DNA from: an uncultured Bacilli bacterium
GTDB taxonomy: Bacteria > Bacillota_I > Bacilli_A > RF39 > UBA660
Assembly (NCBI GenBank): GCA_944363785.1
Contig: CALVVF010000009.1
Span: forward strand, 1 to 58,567
Length of the DNA: 58,567 nucleotides
Direction of reading: 5' to 3'
Part shown: positions 49,235 to 58,099 of the stretch, piece after piece
Numbering within the stretch: position 1 is the first letter of the stretch
How the letters are laid out: each line of letters opens with the position of its first letter
The notes under the pieces: generated by a model
Databases searched by the model: none
What the model was told of the DNA's origin: nothing
Seen by the model: the letters and a program-made list of their open reading frames with translations, nothing else
Made by a program: the position numbers and the translations under genes

Positions 49235-50578
49235 TTAATCGCCACCTAGATCAGTGGAAATAAAGAAATGAATCGTATCATATAAAATACCATCAGAATA
49301 AACAGAAACTACATAATCTCCAGCTACTGTTAAACTATCTCCTACATGATAGACTTCTTCACTACCACCATCTATCGTATAGAATATTTCATAATCAGAA
49401 AGATTGGTATCAACACCAAGTGTAATCTCACCATCTACAATATTAAGATACTCACTTGTTGTTAATTTACCATCTTGGAAAACTTGTAGTTCGATGTATT
49501 CTACTTCTACAACTAATGGTAAATCTACTTGGTTTCCTGCCAAGTCAAATAATGAAAGTACCTCTTGAGTAGACTGAGTATATTCTTTCGTTAACGTCTT
49601 TCCATCATCAGATAATACCCAACCATCAACTGGCTGTAACTCTTCATCAGAAGTAATTACGACTAATGTAGAATTGGCATTCATCGTATAAGTGACGGAA
49701 ACAACTGGATTTGTACAATCGATAGTTACAACATATTCTACTACATTGCCACTAGCATCATACGCCCGAATGTGGTATTCTCCATCTTCAAAAAGAACAA
49801 GTTCTGAAGTTGGATCAATCGGAATAATTTCCGGTAATGGTTCTTCAGTCGTATCATCATTACCTTGTTCTTCATTCAACTTATAATATTCCGCATAACT
49901 AACGGCATCATTGTCCGTAAAATGAATTTTAATCATCTGATTAATCAAAGAACTATTAGGAACTGGAATAAAAGTAATAGATCCCGTTTCTGGATCATAT
50001 TCTTCGATCATTCCCTCGATCTTTGGTGCTTCTTGGTCAACTACTTCAACATAAACTTCTTTAACTGTAGTTAACCAATCGCTATTCGTTACTCGGTAGA
50101 CAACACGATATGTTCCTACTTGATCTGTTGAGAAAGTAAGAACTGGACTATAATCAAGTCCTGAAAGTGGTTTAAAATAATAACTAATTTCCACTTTAAG
50201 AGGAACGCCCTTACTATCTACTCCACTAACATCAGGTAATTGAAATCCTTTGTCGTTTAAAGAAACAACGAACTGATCAGGAATTGAAATAACTGGCGGT
50301 AAAGCAGGCTCTTCTTCCTTATCAGGATAAGAAGGAAGAAAAACAACTTCTGATTGTGTATCCTCCACATCATCTACTACTTCTTCCAAAGATCCATCAA
50401 CTTGATCTTCTTCTTCCGAATTTCCATCATCAATCGGTAATTCGTCAACATCTGGTAATTGATTATCATCAATATATTCTTGGCGATTACAACTTTTTAT
50501 AAAAAAAAGAGAACCCAAAAGAATAATTAAAATCAATACAACTACTACAATATTTTTTTTGTCTTCTGCATTTATCAT
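49235..50578 (-). CDS. Membrane-anchored Ig-like surface protein
   Basis: About 447 aa: an N-terminal membrane segment (KNIVVVVLILIILLGSLFFI), an acidic linker (50-95), and Ig-like segments separated by DQEAPKI and DCTNPVVSVTYT linkers, with TVVGTYRVVYRVTN-type strands like those of bacterial Ig and DUF5011 domains. Related in style to the giant protein at 41554 (AYDASGNVVEYVVTID). No LPXTG. Two ATGs (50581, 50578) lie after a GGGGGG site; 50578 has the better spacing. One-gene unit with its own promoter. Probably an adhesive or structural surface protein. Confidence 0.8.
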   Translation of the reverse strand: MINAEDKKNIVVVVLILIILLGSLFFIKSCNRQEYIDDNQLPDVDELPIDDGNSEEEDQVDGSLEEVVDDVEDTQSEVVFLPSYPDKEEEPALPPVISIPDQFVVSLNDKGFQLPDVSGVDSKGVPLKVEISYYFKPLSGLDYSPVLTFSTDQVGTYRVVYRVTNSDWLTTVKEVYVEVVDQEAPKIEGMIEEYDPETGSITFIPVPNSSLINQMIKIHFTDNDAVSYAEYYKLNEEQGNDDTTEEPLPEIIPIDPTSELVLFEDGEYHIRAYDASGNVVEYVVTIDCTNPVVSVTYTMNANSTLVVITSDEELQPVDGWVLSDDGKTLTKEYTQSTQEVLSLFDLAGNQVDLPLVVEVEYIELQVFQDGKLTTSEYLNIVDGEITLGVDTNLSDYEIFYTIDGGSEEVYHVGDSLTVAGDYVVSVYSDGILYDTIHFFISTDLGGD

Positions 50579-50616
50579 CATATCCCCCCTATCTCGCACA
50601 ATTTTCGACAATTCCT

Positions 50617-50644
50617 ATTGTACTTCCTCGGAATAAAAAGTCAA
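50617..50644 (-). promoter_or_regulatory. Promoter of the Ig-like protein gene
   Basis: Minus strand TTGACT (50639-50644), 16-base spacer, TACAAT (50617-50622). Confidence 0.7.
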
Positions 50645-50713
50645 TCAAATAGACAAAAATAGACAAGAAAAGAAGGAATAAACGCCATATTTTTTAAATT
50701 TTTTTATTTTTAA

Positions 50714-50742
50714 TCAAAAAAACAAGAGCACAACCCTTGTTT
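50714..50742 (-). terminator. Terminator of the TasA-like gene
   Basis: Minus-strand AAACAAG-loop-CTTGTTT followed by TTTTG, five bases past the stop at 50747. Confidence 0.75.
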
Positions 50743-50746
50743 ACTT

Positions 50747-51418
50747 TTATAATAATGTATAAACATTTACCCGAACATTGAACTGTTCATTCTGAATGGT
50801 AGAATGAATAGTCCCATCTTCTGCTACTGTAATAGGAGCATCTTCTGCTACCCAGACACGAAGCCGAAAATTCTTTTCATACTCATCACCACTAGTTGAT
50901 CCTACATAAAGAATTTTATCTACGGTATTACCTTCTTGAATCGTACTGTTTTCTAATTGAGAAAAACGAGTAACCGTACCATCTTCTTGTAAAGTAGGCG
51001 CAATAGCATGTTCCTCAGTTCCATTTACTTCTGTCAAATATACCTTAACCAAATCATCACTTAAGGTAGAGCCATCTTCTTTCGTTAATGTAATTTGATA
51101 AGGAATAGCTTCTCCTTTTTCTGCTTTAATCTTAAAATCAAAAATCTCTGTATTCTCTAAAGGAGGAAGATACTTCCCAATTTCATCAGAAAGTAATCTC
51201 TCCCCAGTTAAAGATAACTGACTACCATTACCATCATAATCTGTATATAAAAATTTTATCTCGTTATCATTATACTCTTCTTTTTCTCCCTGTAAAGATG
51301 ATCCATCTGAATCCCCCGTCTGGGTCTGATCAACTAAAGAATAAGAAACTCCTGTAGAAATCAACAACAACGCAAGAAGAGAAAGAAGTGATACACCCAA
51401 CTGAACATTTCTTTTCAT
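50747..51418 (-). CDS. Secreted TasA/camelysin-like protein (tentative)
   Basis: A 223-aa protein with a signal peptide (MKRNVQLGVSLLSLLALLLI, then STGVSYSLVDQT). The mature part has the beta-strand pattern seen in secreted TasA/camelysin-type fibre proteins (FLYTDYDGNGSQLSLTGERL, FDFKIKAEKGEAIPYQITLT, FRLRVWVAEDAPI). No His or Cys motif for catalysis. The ATG at 51418 follows CGGAGG; the longer frame begins in the promoter's -35 box. A fibre or matrix role is inferred from general shape, not from a firm family match. Confidence 0.6.
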   Translation of the reverse strand: MKRNVQLGVSLLSLLALLLISTGVSYSLVDQTQTGDSDGSSLQGEKEEYNDNEIKFLYTDYDGNGSQLSLTGERLLSDEIGKYLPPLENTEIFDFKIKAEKGEAIPYQITLTKEDGSTLSDDLVKVYLTEVNGTEEHAIAPTLQEDGTVTRFSQLENSTIQEGNTVDKILYVGSTSGDEYEKNFRLRVWVAEDAPITVAEDGTIHSTIQNEQFNVRVNVYTLL

Positions 51419-51443
51419 ATAATCCTCCGTATTATTCAATAAC

Positions 51444-51472
51444 ATTATATATTTATTTTGAGGAAAAGACAA
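51444..51472 (-). promoter_or_regulatory. Promoter of the TasA-like gene
   Basis: Minus strand TTGTCT (51467-51472), 17-base spacer, TATAAT (51444-51449). Confidence 0.75.
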
Positions 51473-51489
51473 GAAAAAAATTCAAATAT

Positions 51490-52197
51490 CTAATGACTAA
51501 AAAGTTGTCTTAGATATTCGAACTCTGAAATAATAGACCCATTTTCTACAAAATAATGATAGGTATCTCTCTTCATCTGTTTAAGATTAGAAATCTGTTT
51601 TTTTCGCTTAAATAAATAATGATGTAAGTATCGTTCTAATAAAAACTTTTGATAATAGAAAGTAAACTGTTGGATCTCTTGACATAGTTTAATAAAGAGT
51701 AAAAGTAAACTGAGAAAAAAAATTAAATTGTGAAAAAAGAATAAACTAGCTAACAACATAGTAAATAATAAAAAATAAGATAAGAAAAGAACGAATTGAT
51801 AACTGTAATAAAAAGATAAGAAACGATGAAAAAATAACAGTAAAAATCTTCCTCCATCTAAGGGATAAATAGGTAATAGATTAAAAAGAAGAAGAAAGTA
51901 GCTATAATGTTGGTATAAAACTAAATCCCTAGGATCTAAAATAAACGATAGAAGAAAAACAAACAATATTTGAGTAAGAGGTCCCATTACTAGTACTAAC
52001 CACTCTTGCCACAAACGAACATTAATTTCTTCATTAAATTCACAACAACCACCATATGGATAAAGATGAATAGCTACAACTTTCCATCCTAAGCAAACAG
52101 CACAAATAAAATGTCCGAGTTCATGAATCAAAATCAAAGTAGAAAAAATAAGAATATGTTGAAAGTGACCGGTTAATATAGCTAATACCAACAACAA
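51490..52197 (-). CDS. spoIVFB: Sporulation site-2 protease SpoIVFB
   Basis: A 235-aa intramembrane zinc protease. HELGH at 25-29 binds zinc and LPIYPLDGGRF near 110 carries the third ligand Asp; five or six hydrophobic segments surround them. In Bacillus it cleaves pro-sigma-K in the outer forespore membrane late in sporulation, under inhibition by BofA and SpoIVFA. It lies 25 bases after spoIVFA, the same order as in Bacillus. Confidence 0.9.
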   Translation of the reverse strand: MLLVLAILTGHFQHILIFSTLILIHELGHFICAVCLGWKVVAIHLYPYGGCCEFNEEINVRLWQEWLVLVMGPLTQILFVFLLSFILDPRDLVLYQHYSYFLLLFNLLPIYPLDGGRFLLLFFHRFLSFYYSYQFVLFLSYFLLFTMLLASLFFFHNLIFFLSLLLLFIKLCQEIQQFTFYYQKFLLERYLHHYLFKRKKQISNLKQMKRDTYHYFVENGSIISEFEYLRQLFSH

Positions 52198-52222
52198 ATA
52201 AAAATAGGGATGAATAGAAATC

Positions 52223-52837
52223 TTACGGAAGATATTTACGATAATCTAAAAACTCTCCTGCTTTTTGATAAACCAAAGTAATCTCTTCCCCTAAACTCTC
52301 TTCCAATAAATCACCCTTTTCAACATAGTCATATAACTGAATAGAGGAATGATCAACACCAGAATACCAAACGTCAATACCATTAACCTGTTGGACGATA
52401 ACCGTCGGACCATATCCGTCCTTATCCCCAATAAAAACAACTATCCCACTATCTAAAACAGGAACTAAGTAACCCTTCTCTACTTTCAATTTTACCCCAT
52501 CACGATAAGCTTCTTCATCTTGATAAACAAGTTGTTCCTGAAATACCATCCTAGTCTTATCTTCAAAAATCGTATCCATAGGAAAAATATCCCCAAAGTA
52601 TTTCTGATAAAGTTCATTTATCTTCGCAAAAGATATATTATCCTGATAAACTCTTTTTTCGATCAGATCTTTTGTATCAGGATACATCTTAATCATACAT
52701 AAAGTAGAAATCAGTAATAATCCAGAAATTAAAGTCTTGTTTAAAAAAGAAAGGAAAAAACTACGTCTAATTCCTACTGGTTCTTTCTTTTTCTTCAAAT
52801 ATTTATTCACAGACTTATATTCTTCCACGAAAGTCAC
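52223..52837 (-). CDS. spoIVFA: SpoIVFA-like regulator (degenerate M23 domain)
   Basis: A 204-aa protein with a basic cytoplasmic head, one membrane segment (about 32-50, LNKTLISGLLLISTLC), and a C-terminal LytM/M23-like domain (about 110-204: GYLVPVLDSGIVVFIGDKDGYGPTVIVQQVNGIDVWYSG). M23 metal ligands (HxxxD and HxH) are not present, as in SpoIVFA. It anchors and inhibits SpoIVFB. The head differs from Bacillus SpoIVFA, so the assignment depends on position next to spoIVFB. Confidence 0.82.
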   Translation of the reverse strand: MTFVEEYKSVNKYLKKKKEPVGIRRSFFLSFLNKTLISGLLLISTLCMIKMYPDTKDLIEKRVYQDNISFAKINELYQKYFGDIFPMDTIFEDKTRMVFQEQLVYQDEEAYRDGVKLKVEKGYLVPVLDSGIVVFIGDKDGYGPTVIVQQVNGIDVWYSGVDHSSIQLYDYVEKGDLLEESLGEEITLVYQKAGEFLDYRKYLP

Positions 52838-52854
52838 CTACCTACTAATTCATA

Positions 52855-53337
52855 TTAACGATACCGATATTTTATACCTAAAATGAAATAGAAAAGAATA
52901 ACTAAGAAAAGATTAAACGGTAAAAGATGAAGAAGTTGAACCAAAAATAAAGAAAAAGAGACACCTGGGTAGGCAAATAAAAATAATAGTAAAAAATAAG
53001 TAAAATAATATAGACAAAAAGAAAAGAAGAAAAAGAAGAAATAAGAGAAGAAAGAAAAATGATATTTTTCCCAAAAATAAACAAGAAAGAGATAAACGAC
53101 TATAAAAGAAAAAAAACGTAAAAAGAAATTCGTTTGAAAGATAAGACAACAAATAAAATAAATTATTCCGATAGAAAGAAGATAATATTTTTTATTTTTT
53201 AAGAAAAACCAAACCAATAAACTGCTGATTAAAAATAAACAAGGATAAATATAAGAAACATGATAATAAGAAAAAGAAAAAAAACGGGACAAAAAGAAAT
53301 CAAGAATAAATGCTAGAACAATCCATAACAGTTTCAT
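52855..53337 (-). CDS. mreD: Rod shape-determining protein MreD
   Basis: A 160-aa, very hydrophobic, Phe/Tyr-rich membrane protein with about five segments, consistent with MreD of the cell-wall elongation complex. Sequence itself carries few recognisable motifs; the call rests on size, topology and its place one base after mreC. Shared-frame shadows here reflect the extreme T-rich composition. Confidence 0.75.
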   Translation of the reverse strand: MKLLWIVLAFILDFFLSRFFSFSYYHVSYIYPCLFLISSLLVWFFLKNKKYYLLSIGIIYFICCLIFQTNFFLRFFSFIVVYLFLVYFWEKYHFSFFSYFFFFFFSFCLYYFTYFLLLFLFAYPGVSFSLFLVQLLHLLPFNLFLVILFYFILGIKYRYR

Positions 53338-53338
53338 T

Positions 53339-54097
53339 TTAATTCCCTCTTCCTAGAACCATTACATAACGAATATCATCAAATGAAGATTTTGGTTTTA
53401 CTTTTAAAATTTTACTAAGCCCTAACTCATCATTGACAATAGAAACTACTTCACCAACATAAATACCAGTAGGAAACACTTCCCCTAGACCATTAGTTTG
53501 GACAATGCTACCAATTTCAATATTACTTGTACTGCGAATACTACTGACTAATAATACTTCTTCCTGGGGATCATACCCTTGTAAAATACCATTATAAACA
53601 TCGTCTCCTACTAAAACACTAACTGCGATTTTATTGTGTTCATGATTCGCACTGACTAAACGAACAAGACTAGAATAAGAAGAAGTCTGTACTACTTTAC
53701 CAATCAACCCATATTCATCAACAACAGCCATACCCTCTTCTATTCCTTCCTTTTCCCCCTTATCTATCGTTATCGTTTGAAACCAATAATCTAAATCACG
53801 ATACAACACTCGCGCCACAATCCCTTGATAATTACTAGTTGTATTCTTAAGTTCTAAAACTTCCGCAAGGCGTTGATTTTCTTCTTTTAAAGCTTCTACT
53901 TGTTGATTCGTAATATTTATATAATCTAAAGTAACCGGAGAAAATAACCCCTGAATAAAAGCACCAATATCTGAAAAAAAAGAAAAAGAAAAAAAAGAAC
54001 TATATAGTGAAAAATAAAGTCCTATAAAACCAATAAGAAAAGCAAAAACTATCCATAATCGATGATGTTTACGAAAATAACGTTGGTATTTTTTCAT
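53339..54097 (-). CDS. mreC: Rod shape-determining protein MreC
   Basis: A 252-aa protein: short cytoplasmic head, one membrane segment (about 13-35), a coiled coil (60-85, VEALKEENQRLAEVLELKN) and two beta-barrel domains (VARVLYRDLDYWFQTITIDK; GMAVVDEYGLIGKVVQTS; VGDDVYNGILQGYDP). MreC organises the wall elongation machine outside the membrane. It follows radC by 13 bases and precedes mreD. No mreB is present beside it, unlike most Bacilli. Confidence 0.92.
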   Translation of the reverse strand: MKKYQRYFRKHHRLWIVFAFLIGFIGLYFSLYSSFFSFSFFSDIGAFIQGLFSPVTLDYINITNQQVEALKEENQRLAEVLELKNTTSNYQGIVARVLYRDLDYWFQTITIDKGEKEGIEEGMAVVDEYGLIGKVVQTSSYSSLVRLVSANHEHNKIAVSVLVGDDVYNGILQGYDPQEEVLLVSSIRSTSNIEIGSIVQTNGLGEVFPTGIYVGEVVSIVNDELGLSKILKVKPKSSFDDIRYVMVLGRGN

Positions 54098-54110
54098 AGT
54101 TCCTCCCTAG

Positions 54111-54794
54111 TCAACGATTTAACATTTTCTCATCACAAAAACTATAATAACTTTCTTCTCCTACAATCACATGATCAATAACCGGTATCGCATTAAGATC
54201 ACCAATTTTAACCAAAGCTTCCGTCAAACGAATATCTTCTCTACTAGGTCTAACATCTCCACTTGGATGATTATGAACACAGACAATCGATGAAGCACTA
54301 CATAAATAAGCATTTTTAAAAACTTCACGAGGATGAACTAAACTACGATTAATTGTTCCCATAAATAATAGTTTCCTTTCTATAACTTCATTTCGATTAT
54401 TTAAATAAAGACAATAAAAATACTCTTGTTCTTTTCCTACAAACCAATACTTTACATAACGATAAATATCTAAAGAATGATGAATTTGTACTTTATTCTT
54501 CTCCTCTACTTTCAAAAAAATTCTTTTTCCTAGTTCTATCGCACTTAATAACTTTAAAGCTTTGGCTAGCCCTACTCCTTCAATAGCTAACAACTGCTCC
54601 TTAGTAATATTCTGTAAATTAGTAATATTTCCACAATACTGAAGAACTTCTAAAGATAGTTCCTTAACACTCTTTCCCTTCTTCCCAGTATTAAATAAAA
54701 TAGAAAGTAACTCGTCATTAGCTAAACTAGATACCCCATATTCCAGTAATCGCTCCCTAGGTCTTTCTGCTTCAGGTAACTCTTTTAAACGCAA
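54111..54794 (-). CDS. radC: RadC family JAB/MPN protein
   Basis: A 227-aa protein: UPF0758 N-terminal helix-hairpin-helix part (RLLEYGVSSLANDELLSILF, AIEGVGLAKALKLLSAIELG) and a C-terminal JAB/MPN domain with the metal motif VHNHPSGDVRPSREDIRLTE (HxHPSGx8D). The family was named for a repair mutant that proved to be in another gene; its function is unclear. It lies upstream of mreC, as in Bacillus. Confidence 0.92.
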   Translation of the reverse strand: MRLKELPEAERPRERLLEYGVSSLANDELLSILFNTGKKGKSVKELSLEVLQYCGNITNLQNITKEQLLAIEGVGLAKALKLLSAIELGKRIFLKVEEKNKVQIHHSLDIYRYVKYWFVGKEQEYFYCLYLNNRNEVIERKLLFMGTINRSLVHPREVFKNAYLCSASSIVCVHNHPSGDVRPSREDIRLTEALVKIGDLNAIPVIDHVIVGEESYYSFCDEKMLNR

Positions 54795-54804
54795 CTTAGA
54801 CCAC

Positions 54805-55248
54805 CTACCTTTTTAATACAAATTCTTCATAAGAAGCTAAGATTGTCGCAAGTACTGAGGTGATTTCATCAGCAGTATCCGTACTATCTAATAAAATATC
54901 GTATTGCGATAACTCATTAAAGAATTCTTCATTTTCTACCTGATCTTCTTTAATATAGAGTTCTACTCCCTGTTCCTGATAGAAATCACGTATTTTTACA
55001 GCATTATCATAATCTGTTGTCATCCCAACAAAAATATAATGATTTCCTTCTTGTTCCACATCGATATAAGGATCAGCTGAAATATCAGATGGTACTTCTT
55101 GTTGATAGACACCATACTGTAAAAAAAATACTTTGTTTTCCTCATCAAAAGCAGATGTTGTTTGTTGATAACCCTTAAAAAGAAAATTAGCACACAGATA
55201 ACCAAGTAATAATGCACAACATACTGAAATAAATAAATTAACTTTCAT
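54805..55248 (-). CDS. SpoIIB-like SPOR-domain protein
   Basis: A 147-aa protein with an N-terminal membrane segment (about 4-24) and an outside domain with the SPOR-like pattern VFFLQYGVYQQE, then HYIFVGMTTDYDNAVKIRDF and YQEQGVELYIKE. SPOR domains bind denuded glycans at septa. In Bacillus spoIIB sits just upstream of maf-radC, so this is probably a minimal SpoIIB (the Bacillus protein is about twice as long). The ATG at 55248 follows AGGTGAGG. Confidence 0.65.
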   Translation of the reverse strand: MKVNLFISVCCALLLGYLCANFLFKGYQQTTSAFDEENKVFFLQYGVYQQEVPSDISADPYIDVEQEGNHYIFVGMTTDYDNAVKIRDFYQEQGVELYIKEDQVENEEFFNELSQYDILLDSTDTADEITSVLATILASYEEFVLKR

Positions 55249-55323
55249 CCGCCTCACCTGATAATAGAATACTAAAAAGTAGGTACTAATTTTGTCGAAT
55301 GATGACGTTAAAGAAAAATATCA

Positions 55324-55351
55324 CGAAAAAAAGGTTTATGATTAAACCTTT
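55324..55351 (-). terminator. Terminator of feoAB
   Basis: Minus-strand AAAGGTTTA-ATCA-TAAACCTTT followed by TTTTC; overlaps the feoB stop codon. Confidence 0.85.
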
Positions 55352-57401
55352 ATAGTAAACTAACTAAATGCCATATACCTGAAGTAAGCATACAAAGAGC
55401 GATTCCACAAACAGTAGGAATCAAAAAGGCAAACAATGTCCATTTCCAACTACCCGTTTCTTTATGTATAGTAAGACAAGTCGTAGAACAAGGGAAATGC
55501 ATAAGAGAAAAAATAATCGTATTAATCGCTGTAAGTATTGTCCAACCATGGGTAACAAGTAAGTTTTTTAACTCTGTTAAACTAGCAAAATCAACCATAT
55601 TTCCTAACGACATATAGGCCATAATCATAATTGGAATCACGATTTCATTAGCCGGAAAACCAAGTAGAAAAGCCGTTAAAATAACGCCATCTAATCCCAT
55701 TAATTGCCCTAATGGATCTAAAAAACTACTGATATAATGAAGAAGACTATATCCATCAATCATAGTATTCGCAAGTAACCAAATAAGAATACCTGCTGGA
55801 ATAGAGACTAAAACCGCACGGCCTAATACATGTAAGGTTTTATCAAAGATACTGCGAACAATTACTTTAAAAAACTGCGGTTTACGATACGGTGGTAACT
55901 CTAAAGTAAAAGAACTAGGAATACCCTTTAATAAAGTTTTCGATAAAAGCCACGAAACCAAGAAAGTCATAAAAACACCAAGTAAGATAACTAAAGTTAA
56001 AATTCCTACTTCTAAAAACGAAGAAAAGCCATTTAACTCAAAACCGACAAAAAACATCGCAATAATCGAAATGATCATGGGAAATCTTCCATTACACGGC
56101 ACAAAGTTATTAGTTAATATCGCAATTAACCGTTCCCTAGGAGAATCAATAATTCGACAACCAACTACTCCCGCTGCATTACAACCAAAACCCATACACA
56201 TACTCAGTGCCTGCTTACCACAAGCTTTACATTTTTGAAAACACTTATCTAGATTAAAGGCAACCCGTGGTAAATACCCTGAATCTTCCAGTAAAGAAAA
56301 TAAGGGAAAGAAAATAGCCATCGGTGGTAACATTACCGAAACCACCCAAGCAAGAGTTCGGTACATTCCCATAACCGTCATCTGAATAAAAGGATCAGGA
56401 AGATGAAGAAATTGAAACAAATGAATCAGCGGATCTTCTAAACTAAACAAAAAGTCATATAATACACTCGATGGATAATTACTGCCAATGATCGTTAACC
56501 AAAAGACAAGTAGAAACAACATAAGCATAAGTAAAATCCCCAAAAAGCGACTAGTTACAAGACGATCAATAAAAAGTTCTCTTTTTTTTCTTTTAACATG
56601 ACGATATAAAATAACACCGTCGACTAATTCTTCAGCTTTATGCATAATGCGAGTAACAATATGTTCTTTTATTTCTGATTCAGGAAACAATTTTAAAATC
56701 CGATCACGAATTTGTAAAAACTGATTAATTTTACTAAAAGAAAAGCCGAGGTATTGATCTACTTCTTCTAAAAGAATAGGATCATAATCAATCATTTTTA
56801 AAGCTAACCATCTTGGATTTAAATGCTTAAGATCATATTTCAAAAAAGCTTGTTCTAACTCTAAAATTCCGTTTTCTATCTTTCTATCATATCGTACCCT
56901 ACTGACCTCCGAAGTACTGGATAAACTATCTACTACAGAAAGTAAATGCTGAAGGCCCTTTTTACTACGCGCAATCGTACCGACAACCGGAACACCTAGT
57001 CGCTTAGAAAGTAAAGCTAAATCGAGTTCAACTCCCTTTTTCTTTGCCTCATCCAACAAATTAACACAGACGATGACCCGAGAAGTAATCTCTAATACTT
57101 GTAATACTAAGTTTAAATTTCTCTCTAAACATAAGGCATCACAAACGACAATAACCATATCATATTCTTGAAAACAAAGAAAATTTCTAGCTACTGTTTC
57201 CTCCTCTGAATGGGAAATCAAAGAATACGTACCTGGTAAATCATAAAGCAAATAATCTTTTTTTCGATAAGAAAAATTTCCTACGGCATTACTTACTGTC
57301 TTACCTGGCCAATTTCCAGTATGTTGATGCATACCAGTCAGTTGATTAAAAAGAGTACTTTTTCCTACATTGGGATTACCGGCTAACGCTATTTTCTTCA
57401 T
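55350..57401 (-). CDS. feoB: Ferrous iron transporter FeoB
   Basis: A 683-aa Fe2+ importer. The cytoplasmic GTPase domain has GNPNVGKS at 8-15, YDLPGTYSLISHSEEE as switch/G3, and CVNLLDEAKKKG as G4; a helical domain follows. The membrane part carries two Gate domains, the Cys-containing KACGKQALSMCMGFGCNAAGV and PCNGRFPMI. It imports ferrous iron. The start at 57401 gives the usual GTPase N-terminus and lies within the end of feoA (26-base overlap), so translation is coupled. Confidence 0.95.
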   Translation of the reverse strand: MKKIALAGNPNVGKSTLFNQLTGMHQHTGNWPGKTVSNAVGNFSYRKKDYLLYDLPGTYSLISHSEEETVARNFLCFQEYDMVIVVCDALCLERNLNLVLQVLEITSRVIVCVNLLDEAKKKGVELDLALLSKRLGVPVVGTIARSKKGLQHLLSVVDSLSSTSEVSRVRYDRKIENGILELEQAFLKYDLKHLNPRWLALKMIDYDPILLEEVDQYLGFSFSKINQFLQIRDRILKLFPESEIKEHIVTRIMHKAEELVDGVILYRHVKRKKRELFIDRLVTSRFLGILLMLMLFLLVFWLTIIGSNYPSSVLYDFLFSLEDPLIHLFQFLHLPDPFIQMTVMGMYRTLAWVVSVMLPPMAIFFPLFSLLEDSGYLPRVAFNLDKCFQKCKACGKQALSMCMGFGCNAAGVVGCRIIDSPRERLIAILTNNFVPCNGRFPMIISIIAMFFVGFELNGFSSFLEVGILTLVILLGVFMTFLVSWLLSKTLLKGIPSSFTLELPPYRKPQFFKVIVRSIFDKTLHVLGRAVLVSIPAGILIWLLANTMIDGYSLLHYISSFLDPLGQLMGLDGVILTAFLLGFPANEIVIPIMIMAYMSLGNMVDFASLTELKNLLVTHGWTILTAINTIIFSLMHFPCSTTCLTIHKETGSWKWTLFAFLIPTVCGIALCMLTSGIWHLVSLL

Positions 57402-57624
57402 CGTCGTCCACCACCCAAATATTTTTCGCATCACTCTTTCTTATTGCGACAATTGCTTGCCTAATCCGATAAGCAACTGGATCTCCAAAAGGACTAGTAA
57501 ATAAACATTCTATTTCCGTCCCCGGCAACAACCCCATATCTAATAATCTTCTTTTAATAGATCCTGTATTTTTAAGTGAAGAAACAACTGCTTTTTGACC
57601 AACACTCAATTGATTAAGTCTCAA
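57376..57624 (-). CDS. feoA: Ferrous iron transport protein FeoA
   Basis: An 82-aa SH3-like protein (RLNQLSVGQKAVVSSLKNTG, then RLLDMGLLPGTEIECLF and SPFGDPVAYRIRQAIVAIRK). FeoA associates with FeoB and supports iron uptake. The TTG at 57624 lies nine bases after AAGGAG; the in-frame TTG at 57633 is too close to that site. Operon feoA-feoB with an inverted-repeat candidate operator upstream. Confidence 0.93.
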   Translation of the reverse strand: MRLNQLSVGQKAVVSSLKNTGSIKRRLLDMGLLPGTEIECLFTSPFGDPVAYRIRQAIVAIRKSDAKNIWVVDDDEENSVSR

Positions 57625-57650
57625 AGTACTCAACTCCTTACTACCATAAT

Positions 57651-57681
57651 ATATTCAACCACAGTAGAATGGTTAAAATAT
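57651..57681. promoter_or_regulatory. Inverted repeat upstream of feoA, candidate metal-regulator operator
   Basis: ATATTCAACC and GGTTAAAATAT flank a 10-base centre in the divergent region between feoA and the WXG100 gene, close to the likely feoA transcription start. Regulator identity (Fur, DtxR or other) cannot be told from the sequence. Confidence 0.4.
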
Positions 57682-57703
57682 ATGTCAATAATAGTCAAGG
57701 GAA

Positions 57704-57733
57704 TTGACGAGAAGAAAAGCAAAATTATATAAT
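57704..57733 (+). promoter_or_regulatory. Promoter of the WXG100 genes
   Basis: TTGACG (57704-57709), 18-base spacer, TATAAT (57728-57733). The transcript would begin with the perfect hairpin GATAAAG-GTAG-CTTTATC (57742-57759). Confidence 0.7.
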
Positions 57734-57779
57734 ATAGATAAGATAAAGGTAGCTTTATCCAAGAAAGGAAGAGAAAAGT

Positions 57780-58082
57780 ATGGACTATCAATTTTCTAGT
57801 AATACTGTAAACGAAGTAGGAAACACTATCGTAAATACAGATAGTGAAAGTATCGATGAAACAGTAAACAGTATTATGAACTTAGCCGAGAACATTAGAA
57901 GTGGCTGGACAGGTAGCGATGCAGATGCCTATATAAATGCATTGCTTACTTACAGAACAGACATGAATAAATTAGTTCAAAGTAGTAAAATTATCGGCAA
58001 CACTTTAATTAAAATTGCAGCTATCATGAGAGAAAGAGAAGAAGAAAGAGCACGACGCGCAGCAAGTGACTTAGCTAGTTAA
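57780..58082 (+). CDS. WXG100 (Esx-like) protein 1
   Basis: A 100-aa helical protein with the central turn RSGWTGSDADAY holding the Trp-x-Gly motif between two helices, as in WXG100/ESAT-6-type proteins secreted by the type VII system. The C-terminal part is basic (MREREEERARRAASD). AAAGGAAGAG precedes the ATG. It is followed 17 bases later by a second helical-hairpin protein, a typical Esx pair. Confidence 0.85.
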   Translation: MDYQFSSNTVNEVGNTIVNTDSESIDETVNSIMNLAENIRSGWTGSDADAYINALLTYRTDMNKLVQSSKIIGNTLIKIAAIMREREEERARRAASDLAS

Positions 58083-58099
58083 GGAAAGGAGAGAAAAAA

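Noticed and set aside
41554..50578. Sortase-anchored surface proteins
   Set aside because: Neither Ig-like protein ends in an LPXTG-type motif with hydrophobic segment and basic tail.
52902..53152. Two extra minus-strand frames within mreD
   Set aside because: T-rich composition keeps all frames open; they overlap mreD and lack ribosome sites.
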